Of a stretch of DNA of 34,051 bases, positions 1 to 8,611 are shown in pieces. Position numbers and translations under genes: made by a program. The stretch is from a virus, in IMG/VR virus record IMGVR_UViG_3300048922_000469, positions 1 to 34,051 of that record; one strand, written 5' to 3'. The first letter of the stretch is position 1. Every line of letters begins with the position of its first letter. The notes below the pieces were generated by a model. It ran no database searches, had not been told where the DNA came from, and saw nothing but the letters and a program-made list of their open reading frames with translations.

Positions 1-1527
1 CTGCGCGAAGTGGTTCATCATGCCCGCGGCATCACCGGCTGCCGTACTTTCCCGGCTGAGCAGGTCGATGCCCGTTTTCAGGCCGGTAGTTAGTTGTGCC
101 TGACCAAGAGTGATGGCGCTTTGAGTCTGGCTGAGGCGCTTCTGTGCCTTTTCCAGCGCGTCAGCTGCAATGTACTGATCGTCCAATGCTGAAGACAAAG
201 CGTCGGCAGCCTGGCGCCCGCGTGTGGTGCCTTTGCCCCAGTTGTCGATCTCCTTACGCAGGTCTCTTACCCGGTAAGTGGCCTTATCGTAAGTTTTTTG
301 CGCGTCATCAACGCTATCGCTGAGGCTGACCAGGCTTTCGCGCATGCGCGCAATGGACGCACCGACTTCGGTCGCTGACATCTCTTTGAATTTGCCAACG
401 AGACCGTTGACGCTGTCGGCCAGGTCATTGGCTTCCTGCTTCGCCTGCTGCGCGCGCTGGTAGAAGTAGAAGATGGCGGAGGCTGCCAGAGTGGCCACGC
501 CCGCCGGGCCGCCGATCAGCGCCATGGCGCCGCGGGCAATATTTGCTGCAGCGCCCATTGCGCCCTGAGCTGCTGCTACGCGGTAAGCGGCGGCCGCATT
601 AGATATCTGCGCGGCAGTTGCAGCGGCCAGCGCACCGACGTAGCGGGAGCCCATAATGGCGGTGACTGAGAGGATGACAGTGGAGACCACGTCGAGGTTT
701 TCGCTCAGCGTGATCACCGCGTCATTGAAGATAGCCACGCCAGCTTTAACGGTCGCCGAGCTACCGACGAACTGAGTGATGTTGTTGCCAGCAATCTGGA
801 ACGCCTGGCCGATTGTCTGGGTCGTGTTGGCAAATTCTTTTCCGATCACATCACCTTGGCCCAGCAGGCCATTGACCACGACGTCGGTGGTCAACTTGCC
901 CTGAGCGGCCATCGCACGCATCTGCCCGATAGAAACGCCCATCGAATCAGCCAGAGCTACGATCAGCCGGTTGCCCTGCTCGTTCACAGAGTTGAACTCT
1001 TCGCCGCGCAGCGCGCCGGATGCCAGCCCCTGCGACAGCTGAATGATGGCGTTCTCGGCTTCCTGCGCCGTGGCGCCAGACACAACGAACCCCTGGTTGA
1101 TGATCGTGGTGAGTTTAGCTACGTTTTCCGCACTGGTGCCGTACTCGCGAGTAGCACGCTCCAGACGAGCGTAGAGCGACGCTGTGGCATCGAGGCTTGA
1201 GCGGGTTGACTGCGTGATGTCAAACACGCGCTGCGTCACCTGCGTGAGACTTTCACCAGTCCGAATGGAGTTCGCCAGTTTGTTGTTAAGCGTTGTCCAG
1301 GCGTCGGCATAATGCGCCACCTGCTGAATTGACAGTGCCGCAGTGAGAGCTTTGGCCACGCGCGACAGGCTGCCCATTGAGTTCTCGACAGACTCGACAG
1401 CTTTTCCGGTGTCGTTAAACTTGCGCTCCATCAAGTCGAGGCGGGTATTTACCTGCTGCTGGGCGGTCAGTAGGCCGCGAACGTCCATCTCAATATCGTA
1501 GAAAAGCTCACCCGCTTTCTCGGCCAT
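1..1527 (-). CDS. Phage tail tape measure protein, N-terminal part (runs off the left edge)
   Basis: An open reading frame of 509 codons begins at ATG 1527 and is still open at base 1. It was read directly from the reverse strand. Residues from about 70 to 190 match the tape-measure N-terminal domain: a run of Thr/Ser-rich helices, then a stretch around ISQGLASGALRGEEFNSV-like sequence (written here as LSQGLASGALRGEEF). Two hydrophobic segments follow at roughly residues 260-290 and 335-355, and then long helical, Lys/Ala/Asp-rich sequence. Tape measure proteins set tail length and are ejected during DNA entry. The gene follows the tube and chaperone genes, the usual position. A terminator and an AT-rich moron separate it from them. 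Confidence 0.93.
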   Translation of the reverse strand, partial: MAEKAGELFYDIEMDVRGLLTAQQQVNTRLDLMERKFNDTGKAVESVENSMGSLSRVAKALTAALSIQQVAHYADAWTTLNNKLANSIRTGESLTQVTQRVFDITQSTRSSLDATASLYARLERATREYGTSAENVAKLTTIINQGFVVSGATAQEAENAIIQLSQGLASGALRGEEFNSVNEQGNRLIVALADSMGVSIGQMRAMAAQGKLTTDVVVNGLLGQGDVIGKEFANTTQTIGQAFQIAGNNITQFVGSSATVKAGVAIFNDAVITLSENLDVVSTVILSVTAIMGSRYVGALAAATAAQISNAAAAYRVAAAQGAMGAAANIARGAMALIGGPAGVATLAASAIFYFYQRAQQAKQEANDLADSVNGLVGKFKEMSATEVGASIARMRESLVSLSDSVDDAQKTYDKATYRVRDLRKEIDNWGKGTTRGRQAADALSSALDDQYIAADALEKAQKRLSQTQSAITLGQAQLTTGLKTGIDLLSRESTAAGDAAGMMNHFAQ

Positions 1528-1543
1528 CAGTTTTCTCCGGGCA

Positions 1544-1567
1544 TAAAAAAACCCGCCGAAGCGGGTT
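1544..1567 (-). terminator. Intrinsic terminator after the AT-rich moron
   Basis: Reading leftward, the stem AACCCGC, loop TTCG and stem GCGGGTT are followed by a run of T (A-run 1544-1549 on the plus strand). It sits between the stop of the secreted moron and the start of the tape measure gene, so late transcription must pass it. The same UUCG hairpin is used after the repressor gene at 22435. Confidence 0.85.
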
Positions 1568-1614
1568 CATTAATGATATTGAATGCTGTTGAGATTTAAA
1601 GAATTATAAGCGAA

Positions 1615-1980
1615 TCAAAATTCACAGGAATTTTTGGCATCTGAACTTTGCAAGTCACTTTCACCAATAAATTTAAAAATTTCACCAAACTTAGCTTCTT
1701 CGCCTTTTGTGGTTATGTGAACTCCGTAGACAGCAAGGTCCATTGCAGTTCCATCATTTTTTCTTCCGGAAATTTTAAGGCAAACATTTCCACTGCGAGA
1801 AGATGGATTGTCATGAGCATCAGGAATGAATTTTTCCTGTGAAAAGGATGTTGGCAATGAGACTTCAGTTCGGATTTCTTTTTTGCCTAGCGCGATTAAA
1901 TCCTGCTCAGAAAGACCGGCAGCATTGACACAGAAGGTTGATAAACCCAATCCCAGAATAAAGATTTTTTTCATTTTCAC
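1615..1980 (-). CDS. AT-rich secreted small protein (tail-region moron)
   Basis: This 121-residue protein is of unrecognised family. Residues 1-20 form a clear signal peptide: Met-Lys-Met-Lys-Lys, a hydrophobic core (IFILGLGLSTFCV), and Asn-Ala-Ala, with cleavage likely after A20 or A21. The mature part has cysteines only at C67 and C119, which could form a periplasmic disulfide. The start has a good ribosome site (AGGAGA). The gene and its 85-bp upstream spacer are clearly richer in A+T than the tail genes around it, and it has its own terminator. These are the marks of a moron expressed from the prophage. A periplasmic superinfection-exclusion or host-fitness role is a guess from context only. 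Confidence 0.8.
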   Translation of the reverse strand: MKMKKIFILGLGLSTFCVNAAGLSEQDLIALGKKEIRTEVSLPTSFSQEKFIPDAHDNPSSRSGNVCLKISGRKNDGTAMDLAVYGVHITTKGEEAKFGEIFKFIGESDLQSSDAKNSCEF

Positions 1981-2065
1981 ATCTCCTATTAGCTCTTAAG
2001 AATGCTATCAGATTGATATAGAAAATATTAGAGAAATTTAATAGTTTTTTCCCTACCAGAAATGG

Positions 2066-2842
2066 CTACAGAGCTTTGTTTATATTCTCGAGCTTCATCA
2101 TTTCCTGCCATCGCCGATCGTCGTCATCCATCACCGCGTCATACTCTTCGCGGGTGAAGCCTTTCTGGTTCGGGTATTTATCGTTCATCATCATCGCAAA
2201 CTCAGTCATCGTAAGCTGTTCGGCCTCCTGCCGGCTTAAACCAAAATGACTGCGCGCCGCGCTGATGTATTCGAATGCGTGGAAGGCTGTTGTGGTCTCC
2301 TGCTCCTCATGGCGCTGCAATTTTCTGACCCGGGCTTTACCGATTACGCCGTGAGCGAGCAGGTTTCGCGCGATGACAATCATGTGATCCACAGGCATGC
2401 GGCCTGGTCGCCAAATCATTTTTCGGCCGACGACGGCTAATGGCTTATACGGAACCCACATCCCGGCGCGCCCGGTTTTCCTTTCTTCCATCCAGCCTGT
2501 CAGGTGGGATACGTCGTCTTCACAGCAGGCCTGTATTACCCCTGCAGCTGCCTTCATCAGTCGGTGCAGGTAAATGCGCATATGGTTCAGCGCCCACATG
2601 GGAACATCAGCGCTGTGATTAAATGCAGCATAAACGCGCCGCTGATGCTCCGGGATCTGCGCATGCATATCCATGGCCGCGTTCAGAACTTGACTGATGC
2701 TGTCGCTGTGCAGTTCGACGTAAAGCGCAACAATCTCTTCCGGATCCCCGAGTCGCGTCATTGCGGCAAAAGAAGGCCGGAAAAAATATTCCCTGTCGCC
2801 ATCTGCCAGGACGAATTCGCCGATCTCTTTGATGGGTGTCAT
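2066..2842 (-). CDS. Probable tail assembly chaperone-type protein
   Basis: This 258-residue protein lies between the major tail tube protein and the tape measure gene, the position of tail assembly chaperones (lambda G/GT). The N-terminus (EIGEFVLADGDREYFFRPSF) is a short beta-rich module. The rest is helical, and the C-terminus (MTEFAMMMNDKYPNQKGFTRE) resembles helical tail chaperone tails. From memory it resembles proteins labelled DUF6246 in enterobacterial prophages, which I could not verify. I see no second reading frame or slippery heptamer for a G-GT type frameshift. The function is inferred from position. Confidence 0.6.
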   Translation of the reverse strand: MTPIKEIGEFVLADGDREYFFRPSFAAMTRLGDPEEIVALYVELHSDSISQVLNAAMDMHAQIPEHQRRVYAAFNHSADVPMWALNHMRIYLHRLMKAAAGVIQACCEDDVSHLTGWMEERKTGRAGMWVPYKPLAVVGRKMIWRPGRMPVDHMIVIARNLLAHGVIGKARVRKLQRHEEQETTTAFHAFEYISAARSHFGLSRQEAEQLTMTEFAMMMNDKYPNQKGFTREEYDAVMDDDDRRWQEMMKLENINKAL

Positions 2843-2893
2843 TAAACCTCCGTAAGCAGTATCAAGGGCAGCCGCAACTGCCCTTTGTACTGG

Positions 2894-3646
2894 TTAAGGC
2901 TCGGTAACCGTAATCGCTGCAGTGTCGGTTTTTCCGCCGTCAGCAGTGCTTGCGGTAATGGTTGCAGTGCCATCACTGACGGCAGTAACCAGACCGGCGC
3001 TGGTCACCGTAGCGATGGCCGGTGCTGAACTCTGCCAGGTAACTCCCTTATTGGTGGCATCGAGCGGAGCCACAGATGCATTCAGCTGAAGAGTAGCGCC
3101 GACATTGATGCTCCCAGTATCAGGTGTGACCGTCACACCAGTAACAGCAATCGGATCGGCAACTTCAAACACGACGGTATCAGCATCGTAGACTTTCCAC
3201 TCACCGGAGAAGGTGGAAATATCAGAGGTACCGAAGTCGCCAGACCATGAAGTGGTGTTGAAATACCCCATGATGAAGCTACCGACATCCTCACCCGCAA
3301 AGTCGAAGCGTACCCAGAGGGCAGGCTGGCGACCTGCCTGAATTTCGTCGAAGATATACTTCGACAGACGCATGGCACCGATTTCCGAGTCTTTGTCTTT
3401 TTTACGGAATTCACCTTCGCCAGAAATAGTGAAATCCATACTGTTGACCAGGTTCTCAACCAGCCCTTTGGCATCGTCCGCCTCGGAGTTGACGGTGTTC
3501 ATGGAGTAGTCGATACCCTTCGTGGTCATAGCGCCGAGTCGCTTCCATTCGCTCAGTGCGGGCACAGTGTCAGCACAGCCCATGGCCATGCGAAGCACAG
3601 CCACCTTGCCGATCAGCTTGCCAGTGTCATTAGCACAGCCTTGCAT
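2894..3646 (-). CDS. Major tail tube protein with C-terminal Ig-like domain
   Basis: This is a 250-residue structural protein. Residues 1 to about 165 form the tube domain and begin MQGCANDTGKLIGKVAVLR. Residues from about 166 to 250 are a bacterial Ig-like group 2 (Big_2) domain. It starts VTGVTVTPDTGSINVG and contains the typical TWQSSAPAIATVTSAGLVTA core, ending ITVTEP. Tube proteins assemble as stacked hexameric rings, and the Ig domain is displayed on the tail surface, where it may bind cell-surface glycans. It follows the tail terminator gene and precedes the chaperone-like gene, as in other siphoviruses. Confidence 0.87.
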   Translation of the reverse strand: MQGCANDTGKLIGKVAVLRMAMGCADTVPALSEWKRLGAMTTKGIDYSMNTVNSEADDAKGLVENLVNSMDFTISGEGEFRKKDKDSEIGAMRLSKYIFDEIQAGRQPALWVRFDFAGEDVGSFIMGYFNTTSWSGDFGTSDISTFSGEWKVYDADTVVFEVADPIAVTGVTVTPDTGSINVGATLQLNASVAPLDATNKGVTWQSSAPAIATVTSAGLVTAVSDGTATITASTADGGKTDTAAITVTEP

Positions 3647-3707
3647 GTATACCTCTCAAAATTAAAAAGGCCGCCTGCTGGCAGCCTGTGGGATAGATTT
3701 TTCGGGT

Positions 3708-4088
3708 TTATTCCCCGTATGTGCAGGAGATGTTCAGCTGCCAGACGAGGCGATTTTCTTCTGTGGGGATCGGGCGGGGAAAGCCACCGATGAGCTGCAA
3801 AGCGCCGACGCAGTCATCGGAACCGACCTGGGCATTTATGTACTCGACGATGCGGTTTACAGCACCCTCTGCCTCGTCAGGCTTATCCACCGTGCCAATA
3901 ACTGAGACCAGCACGTAATGCTCGCCGCCCAGGTCATAACTCTGGTTCGACCCGCCGTTCGGCATGAAGACTATGAACGCTGCGCTTTTGCTTGTGTCGC
4001 GCCACTGGCGCCACTGCACCGTCAGGCCCGCGGTCAGCCCGGCATAGACGAACAGGTCCTTAAGCCGCAGATAAATTGGAGGCGTCAA
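3708..4088 (-). CDS. Tail terminator protein (lambda U-like)
   Basis: This 126-residue protein has a tail terminator layout: an N-terminal helix (YLRLKDLFVYAGL), a central strand pair around SYDLGGEHYVLVSVIG, a helix (AEGAVNRIVEYINAQ) and a C-terminal strand (ENRLVWQLNISCTYGE). Terminators cap the finished tail tube and join it to the head. The ATG at 4088 overlaps the stop of the upstream HK97-gp10-like gene by 4 bases, consistent with coupled translation. The family is inferred from length, pattern and position. Confidence 0.75.
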   Translation of the reverse strand: MTPPIYLRLKDLFVYAGLTAGLTVQWRQWRDTSKSAAFIVFMPNGGSNQSYDLGGEHYVLVSVIGTVDKPDEAEGAVNRIVEYINAQVGSDDCVGALQLIGGFPRPIPTEENRLVWQLNISCTYGE

Positions 4089-4453
4089 AGTTTCAACTCC
4101 TGCAAAATGACGCGATCAATAAGCGCCTTCTGATCCTCAAACCCGAGCTTCAGAAACTCTTTTCTCGCGGATGACCGCCTGAATTTCTGAAGCACTTCCG
4201 GATCGTTAACGTAAACAGCATATTTCGCTGAATAACCTACCCGCCCGGTCACCACTGTGCCATTAACGATAATTTCCCGGTACTGGGAGTTGATCAGCGT
4301 GGATGTCTTGATAGGGGTATACAGAGCAGCCTGTGTGGATCCGATAATCATGGCAGACTGAAGCGCTCGAAGAACCTTTCGACCGTGCACGTCTTTGATA
4401 ATACGGTCGAGCTTGGCTTTCGCCTCCCTGACCCCACGAATTTTAGCCCCCAT
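4085..4453 (-). CDS. HK97 gp10-like / minor tail component
   Basis: This 122-residue protein resembles the HK97-gp10 family. It has a basic helical N-terminus (RGVREAKAKLDRIIKDV), the segment AALYTPIKTSTLINSQY, and a central hairpin (GRVGYSAKYAVYVNDPE), which is the usual 'sgxYAxyvE' motif of this family. These proteins act at head-tail joining or tail completion. It lies one base downstream of the head-tail stopper and overlaps the tail terminator. Confidence 0.78.
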   Translation of the reverse strand: MGAKIRGVREAKAKLDRIIKDVHGRKVLRALQSAMIIGSTQAALYTPIKTSTLINSQYREIIVNGTVVTGRVGYSAKYAVYVNDPEVLQKFRRSSARKEFLKLGFEDQKALIDRVILQELKL

Positions 4454-4454
4454 A

Positions 4455-4817
4455 TCAGGCTCCTGTGATTAGCGCGTAATCATCCGCCAGCCTTTCGAAT
4501 GTATCGGCGAATCGGGTGATCTGCTTTATGTCATCGGCACTGTCCGGCGGCACAGATTCTTCGGAAGCGCCCAGAAAGATGCGATCGCCCTCGTTCGCCA
4601 GCGCATACTCGGTCCAGATAGTGTTTTTGACCACAATCTCCTTTCCGATTTCGCCGACTTTAGCTGACAGGCCGCCCTGGTAGTCACACATGACTGCTTC
4701 CGGCGCATGCCAACCGAGCGGACTGCCTCCACCGTCGAGATACCCACCATCGGCATCGCGGATACGGCGCCAGATGGTTGCCTCGAAGGTGTAGGACCAG
4801 TTTGCGAGGGATGACAT
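4455..4817 (-). CDS. Head-tail stopper / head closure-like protein
   Basis: This 120-residue protein sits between the connector genes and the gp10-like gene. The sequence YTFEATIWRRIRDADGGYLDGGGSPLGWH followed by VMCDYQGG and later IFLGAS is a beta-rich pattern like small stopper proteins that seal the portal after packaging. I identify it by position and fold-like pattern, not by a sharp motif. Its start lies two bases after the stop of the 55-residue gene upstream. Confidence 0.62.
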   Translation of the reverse strand: MSSLANWSYTFEATIWRRIRDADGGYLDGGGSPLGWHAPEAVMCDYQGGLSAKVGEIGKEIVVKNTIWTEYALANEGDRIFLGASEESVPPDSADDIKQITRFADTFERLADDYALITGA

Positions 4818-4819
4818 TG

Positions 4820-4987
4820 CTACTCCTTCCAGCTTATGACTTCAGGGTTATCCGCAGCGATGCGCGGGCATTTAATCCGCCATTCGCCAGCAGCATTAAC
4901 GTGAGCTGTTGTCTGCCGGCCAGTGCTGGTTTTCACCCACACCAATTCGAATGGTTTCGGAAGGCGCGCTGATACGGGGATCCACAT
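4820..4987 (-). CDS. 55-residue DUF551-like microprotein inside the connector cluster
   Basis: The ATG at 4987 overlaps the stop codon of the upstream connector gene as TGATG, so translation is probably coupled. The product starts MWIPVSARLPKPFELVWV and ends PEVISWKE. The opening W-I-P-V-S-x-R-L-P is the hallmark of DUF551, a small beta domain usually found in early accessory phage proteins. The open frame continues upstream to 5056, but a start there would overlap the neighbour by 70 bases and has no homology-like sequence. A DUF551-type protein among head-tail joining genes is unusual. Its function is unknown. Confidence 0.68.
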   Translation of the reverse strand: MWIPVSARLPKPFELVWVKTSTGRQTTAHVNAAGEWRIKCPRIAADNPEVISWKE

Positions 4988-5367
4988 CAGCAGCCACCAG
5001 CAACCATGAAGAATCCGACGCTGGCCCCTGCACTGATTGGCAAGCCTGAAGTGCACCCTGACGTGTCCAGCGCCGAGAGCGAGTTACGCAACCAGGTGGT
5101 GCTATCCTCGCCATAATCAAACGACCGGGAAGCGCCAGATGGAGCGCCCTGCGATTTGATGCGCCGAGCGCCGGATGATGTTGCCATCAATGCGGCGGCG
5201 TACATCAGAATCAGCTTAGTGGTGCACTCGTCATGCCCCGCACCTTCGAGGCACGGGATAATCTTATTCACCAGGCAGAGGATCGGTGCCAGTAGCGATT
5301 CCGGGATGGAATAACCCAATTCACCGAGGAATTTTTGAATATCTGCGGATGTGATTGGGTCAGCCAT
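4987..5367 (-). CDS. Head-tail connector (adaptor) protein
   Basis: This 126-residue protein follows the capsid block. The N-terminus (ITSADIQKFLGELGYSIPESLLAPILCLVNKIIPCLEGAG) is a bundle of helices and then a Cys-rich segment (CLVNKIIPCL, HDECTTKLILMYAAAL), as in gp6-type or gp15-type adaptors that bind under the portal. The C-terminal part (SFDYGEDSTTWLRNSLSALDTSGC) is like that of related head completion proteins. The assignment rests mainly on position between capsid and stopper genes. Confidence 0.62.
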   Translation of the reverse strand: MADPITSADIQKFLGELGYSIPESLLAPILCLVNKIIPCLEGAGHDECTTKLILMYAAALMATSSGARRIKSQGAPSGASRSFDYGEDSTTWLRNSLSALDTSGCTSGLPISAGASVGFFMVAGGC

Positions 5368-5369
5368 CG

Positions 5370-5690
5370 CTATTTTCCTTTTTTCAATGCAGCTTCAGCA
5401 GCGTCGGCGCGCTTCTTCTCTGCTTCCAGAGCTTCGGCATGCGCCTGTTGCGCCGCTGAGAGCTCTTTTTCAGCCGCGTCGGCGCGCTGAGTTTCTGCTG
5501 TCAGCTCAGCTTTGAGCTTTTCCAGTTCAGCACCACCCGGCGTGGCCACTTCAAAGACATCCGCTGATACCGGGGAGGCTTTGCCGTTCAGCCAGGCTGG
5601 GAGGGTGGTACCTTCATAAACGTCACCCTTCTTCAGTTCGTGGCTGTCATGGGTGAGGATCCATTTCTGCTTTTTATCGGTCATGGTCAA
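5370..5690 (-). CDS. Structural-cluster protein with C-terminal coiled coil
   Basis: This 106-residue protein of unrecognised family lies directly after the major capsid gene. Residues 1-55 form a compact domain (KWILTHDSHELKKGDVYEG). Residues from about 55 to the end are a charged Ala/Glu/Lys helix with the hexamer RADAAE repeated (QRADAAEKEL, KKRADAAEAAL), a predicted coiled coil. It could be an accessory head protein or a head fibre base. It carries no catalytic motif. Its stop lies two bases before the connector start. Confidence 0.65.
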   Translation of the reverse strand: MTMTDKKQKWILTHDSHELKKGDVYEGTTLPAWLNGKASPVSADVFEVATPGGAELEKLKAELTAETQRADAAEKELSAAQQAHAEALEAEKKRADAAEAALKKGK

Positions 5691-5716
5691 TCTCCAGAAA
5701 AAGGGGCCGAGGCCCC

Positions 5717-6748
5717 TTATGCTTTGGTCAGCTGAACGTAACCGGCGTTACCTTCATCATCGTGTTTGAACTGCGGCGCCACGGCGGCCAGAACGCTGTA
5801 GACATAATCATCTTCAGGGTTAAGTCGCGCTTTAGGACGGATGGTGAGCGGCATGCCATTAAGGATCTGCACGACGTCAGGTCGCTTCACAACGCCCAGC
5901 ACTTCATTCGCGGGCACCTTGGACGCTGGAACGATTGCTGCCAGTCCCGGGATCTCCATCAGGCGCGTCAGGATGGTTTTCGGGTAGTTGGCCGCATAGT
6001 CCGTCACGGATGCGTAGAACCAGTCTGAGTAGTTCACATACAGTGTTACCGGGGCATAAAACTTCTTGGCGTGCAGCGCTGCAATGGCTGCAGTGACGAC
6101 ACTCACCCACTGTGCGCCGGTGGCTGAAGCTAGGTCGAAACCGTGAGTTCCGGTTGCACGCTGCGGGGCCGTACGGAAGCCGAAGATGGTGGACTCGCCA
6201 ACGCGAATGGTCGAATCGCCATTCAGCACCAGGTCTTCCATCTTCTCAGCCACTTTGCGCTGATGGTTTCCGATCGCATCGCTGTCCAGCGAGTAGCCTT
6301 CAGTCTGCGCGGCCAGCATCTGGCGCCAGCCGAAACTCAGCTCAGAATCGATGATCGGCAGTGGCGTGCCCTCATAGTTCATCACTGGTGAATCAACCTT
6401 GGCCTTACCGCGACCGTCCAGGCTGATGTTCACATCACCGGAGTCGGACAGGGTCATGAAGTAGTGAATGATTTTGCCGAGGCGCATCGGACGCGAGACG
6501 GTAGCAGCCAGGTCGTTAAACACTGACAGCACATCGCGCTGCACGGTGATCGCCGCACGGTCCCACTCACCCCATACATCTTTTGGCAGAGTGGAGGCGT
6601 TGCCCATCAGCTCGTTGTGCGCAATGAGCGCACCGTTGGCATGGTTCACATCAAAGCCATTCTGCGCGGCCATGATGTTGTGGGAGTGCTCCCAGCGGCG
6701 GCGCCCGTTGAGGATCAGCGCCTGCTGCTCTTTAGTAAACTTCAGCAT
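5717..6748 (-). CDS. Major capsid protein (HK97 fold)
   Basis: The protein has 343 residues, a normal size for this capsid group. The N-terminus ([21 protein letters not shown]) is followed by an E-loop-like region ([15 protein letters not shown]) and a long central domain with [23 protein letters not shown]. That string is typical of encapsulin-like phage capsids, where the spine helix precedes 'LNGD'. The C-terminal half ([46 protein letters not shown]) matches the P-domain sheet. It forms the icosahedral head. It follows the decoration protein gene and the DUF2213 protease/scaffold gene, the standard order. Confidence 0.9.
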   Translation of the reverse strand: MLKFTKEQQALILNGRRRWEHSHNIMAAQNGFDVNHANGALIAHNELMGNASTLPKDVWGEWDRAAITVQRDVLSVFNDLAATVSRPMRLGKIIHYFMTLSDSGDVNISLDGRGKAKVDSPVMNYEGTPLPIIDSELSFGWRQMLAAQTEGYSLDSDAIGNHQRKVAEKMEDLVLNGDSTIRVGESTIFGFRTAPQRATGTHGFDLASATGAQWVSVVTAAIAALHAKKFYAPVTLYVNYSDWFYASVTDYAANYPKTILTRLMEIPGLAAIVPASKVPANEVLGVVKRPDVVQILNGMPLTIRPKARLNPEDDYVYSVLAAVAPQFKHDDEGNAGYVQLTKA

Positions 6749-6759
6749 TCTGTAATTCC

Positions 6760-7206
6760 TTAGGCCGAAGCCGGCTTAACGTAAGAGTTAACGATTACGA
6801 CATCAGCGAAACCAGCGGCAGCCAGGGTGCGGCCTGCTTTCTCATCGAAAGTCGCCACAACGATGTCACCGGCAGCTGCTGCTTTGAAAATACCGCCCGC
6901 GCCGACGGTCAGCTCCTGACCGATGGTGTAAGCAGCGGCGGCCAGGCGCACGTTGTATTCTTGGTCGACTTCGACGCGGTACTGCACGCCAGTTTCGTTG
7001 GCCGCGTATGCGGTGTTGATGTCCTGCCCAATGAAGCGACGATTGCCAAGGATCAGCAGGCGTCCGGTGGCATCAGCAGCTACGCCCACGCCGCCAGTCG
7101 TGTTTTTCTTCACCACCACACCTGGCGACAGCGCGCTGGCTACCGGCAAGTTGATGGTTTCCGGCTCGCGCTCGGCCGGGCCGCGGTAAATGACGTGTGC
7201 CACCAT
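6760..7206 (-). CDS. Capsid decoration / cement-type protein
   Basis: This 148-residue, Ala/Gly/Val-rich beta protein lies between protease-scaffold and major capsid. It reads [58 protein letters not shown], a pattern seen in DUF2190-like or gp24-type cement proteins that bind capsid threefold or quasi-threefold sites. Its ATG overlaps the upstream stop codon by one base (position 7206), so translation is probably coupled. Function is inferred from pattern and position. Confidence 0.72.
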   Translation of the reverse strand: MVAHVIYRGPAEREPETINLPVASALSPGVVVKKNTTGGVGVAADATGRLLILGNRRFIGQDINTAYAANETGVQYRVEVDQEYNVRLAAAAYTIGQELTVGAGGIFKAAAAGDIVVATFDEKAGRTLAAAGFADVVIVNSYVKPASA

Positions 7207-8585
7207 TATTTTTTCTCCATTTCGGCGTTGAGGTCGTAGTCAGCCCACTGATCATGAGCCTGGCTGTTTGGTTGGAAGCCACCCACGATGCCGTGAGATT
7301 TCTGGCAGTTTGCATACAGGCGGTCGAGAGCTTTACCCTGCAGGTCAGCCACTTCCTCGTCGCTCATGTTCATAGCCAGCTTCACCGCATCGCGCTTCTG
7401 CTTCAGCTCGTTCGTTGAGTAAGCCTGCAGCTGTCCTTCCAGCGTGGTCAGCTTCTCTGTGAGCGGGGCGATGGCTGCATTGACTGCTGCGGTAATGGCT
7501 GCAGCGCTGACCTGTGACGCGCCAGCCGGGTCGCCGTTACCATCCTTCTTGAGCGACTGTTGGTTATAGGCATCCCAGACCTGATCATCGGCCAGCCCTT
7601 CGGTTTTAACGCCTGCGGCATTGAGCGCGGCGATCATCTTCTCTTTCATCGGGTTACTATCTCCGTTGGTTTTGACTTCATATTCAGTGGGTTTGCGAAT
7701 AACTTCGACAGGCTCACCGACCAGCGTCACCGCGCCATCGTCAATGAGGTACTTTTGCTGGAAGAGCTGCTTCCCTTCCTCGTAAATGAACTTGTCCGGC
7801 CAAACGCTGGTGACGTAGCGATAAAGGTCGGTACCGGCCGTTGAGCGGATGGCATCGCGCAGCATCGAATAAATCTCGTCAAACGATGCGTCGCCGTTGT
7901 GGTGCAGGAAGAACTTCGCCTTGTTGATCAGGCCGTCTTTCATATTGTTGGCGGTTTCCGTCAGGCTGGCCGCTTCTACCGCCCCCTCCTCGCCGTCTGC
8001 GTTCACAAAGATGCCAACGCCTTCGGCTGGTGTCGCCGCGCCGGGCTCGTCCAGCAGGATGGCCACATGGTCAAATCGCATGTTGCGGGCGATCCAGCTG
8101 TACTTTTTGCCCTTTGACTCACCCTTGCTGTTCTCTTTGTTGAGCAGCAGGCCGGTTGAAACGTGGATGGGTTCGACGCTGTTCCCGGCGATCATATCGT
8201 CGAGACGAGCAATCAGGCGCTTACCGTCCGGCGACTGGTCGGCAACGCGCTTATTCACATAAACGTCCATCACCACCTTGTCGCCTGATTTGGTGACGTT
8301 CTGTGCCCATGCGCCAACGTGGAACTTGTTCAGCGCGCGGGCATCGTTGGCGCTGACGAACTTGCCGTCGACTTTTGGGTGCGGCAGTGGGGTCAGTTTC
8401 CCCTCGATGCTGCCATAGCTGCTGTTAATCTCCTCCGCCGGGTACAAGCCGCCATTCATCACCACGTCATCAACGACAGGCACAACGCCGCGAATGACGT
8501 AATGCTCGTCACCGTCGATGGTTTTGGTTGAGATATTGGAGGCGTTTACGGCGAAGGATTTAACGTGGATGCTTGATAGCTTCAC
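7206..8585 (-). CDS. DUF2213-type prohead protease fused to scaffold
   Basis: The protein has 459 residues in two parts. Residues 1-200 match DUF2213, a putative capsid maturation protease with a herpesvirus-protease-like plan. Candidate catalytic residues are S143 in H-V-S-T-G, H69 in PLPHPKVDG and H173 in MRFDHVAIL. Residues from about 313 to the end are helical and Ala/Gln-rich ([26 protein letters not shown]), as in internal scaffolds. An in-frame ATG at 7649 (M313, [13 protein letters not shown]) has a GGAG element 11 bases upstream. A separate scaffold could therefore be translated from it, as lambda Nu3 is from within C. Confidence 0.83.
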   Translation of the reverse strand: MKLSSIHVKSFAVNASNISTKTIDGDEHYVIRGVVPVVDDVVMNGGLYPAEEINSSYGSIEGKLTPLPHPKVDGKFVSANDARALNKFHVGAWAQNVTKSGDKVVMDVYVNKRVADQSPDGKRLIARLDDMIAGNSVEPIHVSTGLLLNKENSKGESKGKKYSWIARNMRFDHVAILLDEPGAATPAEGVGIFVNADGEEGAVEAASLTETANNMKDGLINKAKFFLHHNGDASFDEIYSMLRDAIRSTAGTDLYRYVTSVWPDKFIYEEGKQLFQQKYLIDDGAVTLVGEPVEVIRKPTEYEVKTNGDSNPMKEKMIAALNAAGVKTEGLADDQVWDAYNQQSLKKDGNGDPAGASQVSAAAITAAVNAAIAPLTEKLTTLEGQLQAYSTNELKQKRDAVKLAMNMSDEEVADLQGKALDRLYANCQKSHGIVGGFQPNSQAHDQWADYDLNAEMEKK

Positions 8586-8611
8586 GCGGGATCCTCATTT
8601 GGTTTGAATTG

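Noticed and set aside
856-1200. Plus-strand open frame of 114 codons
   Set aside because: It is antisense to the tape measure gene, has no homology-like pattern and no ribosome site.
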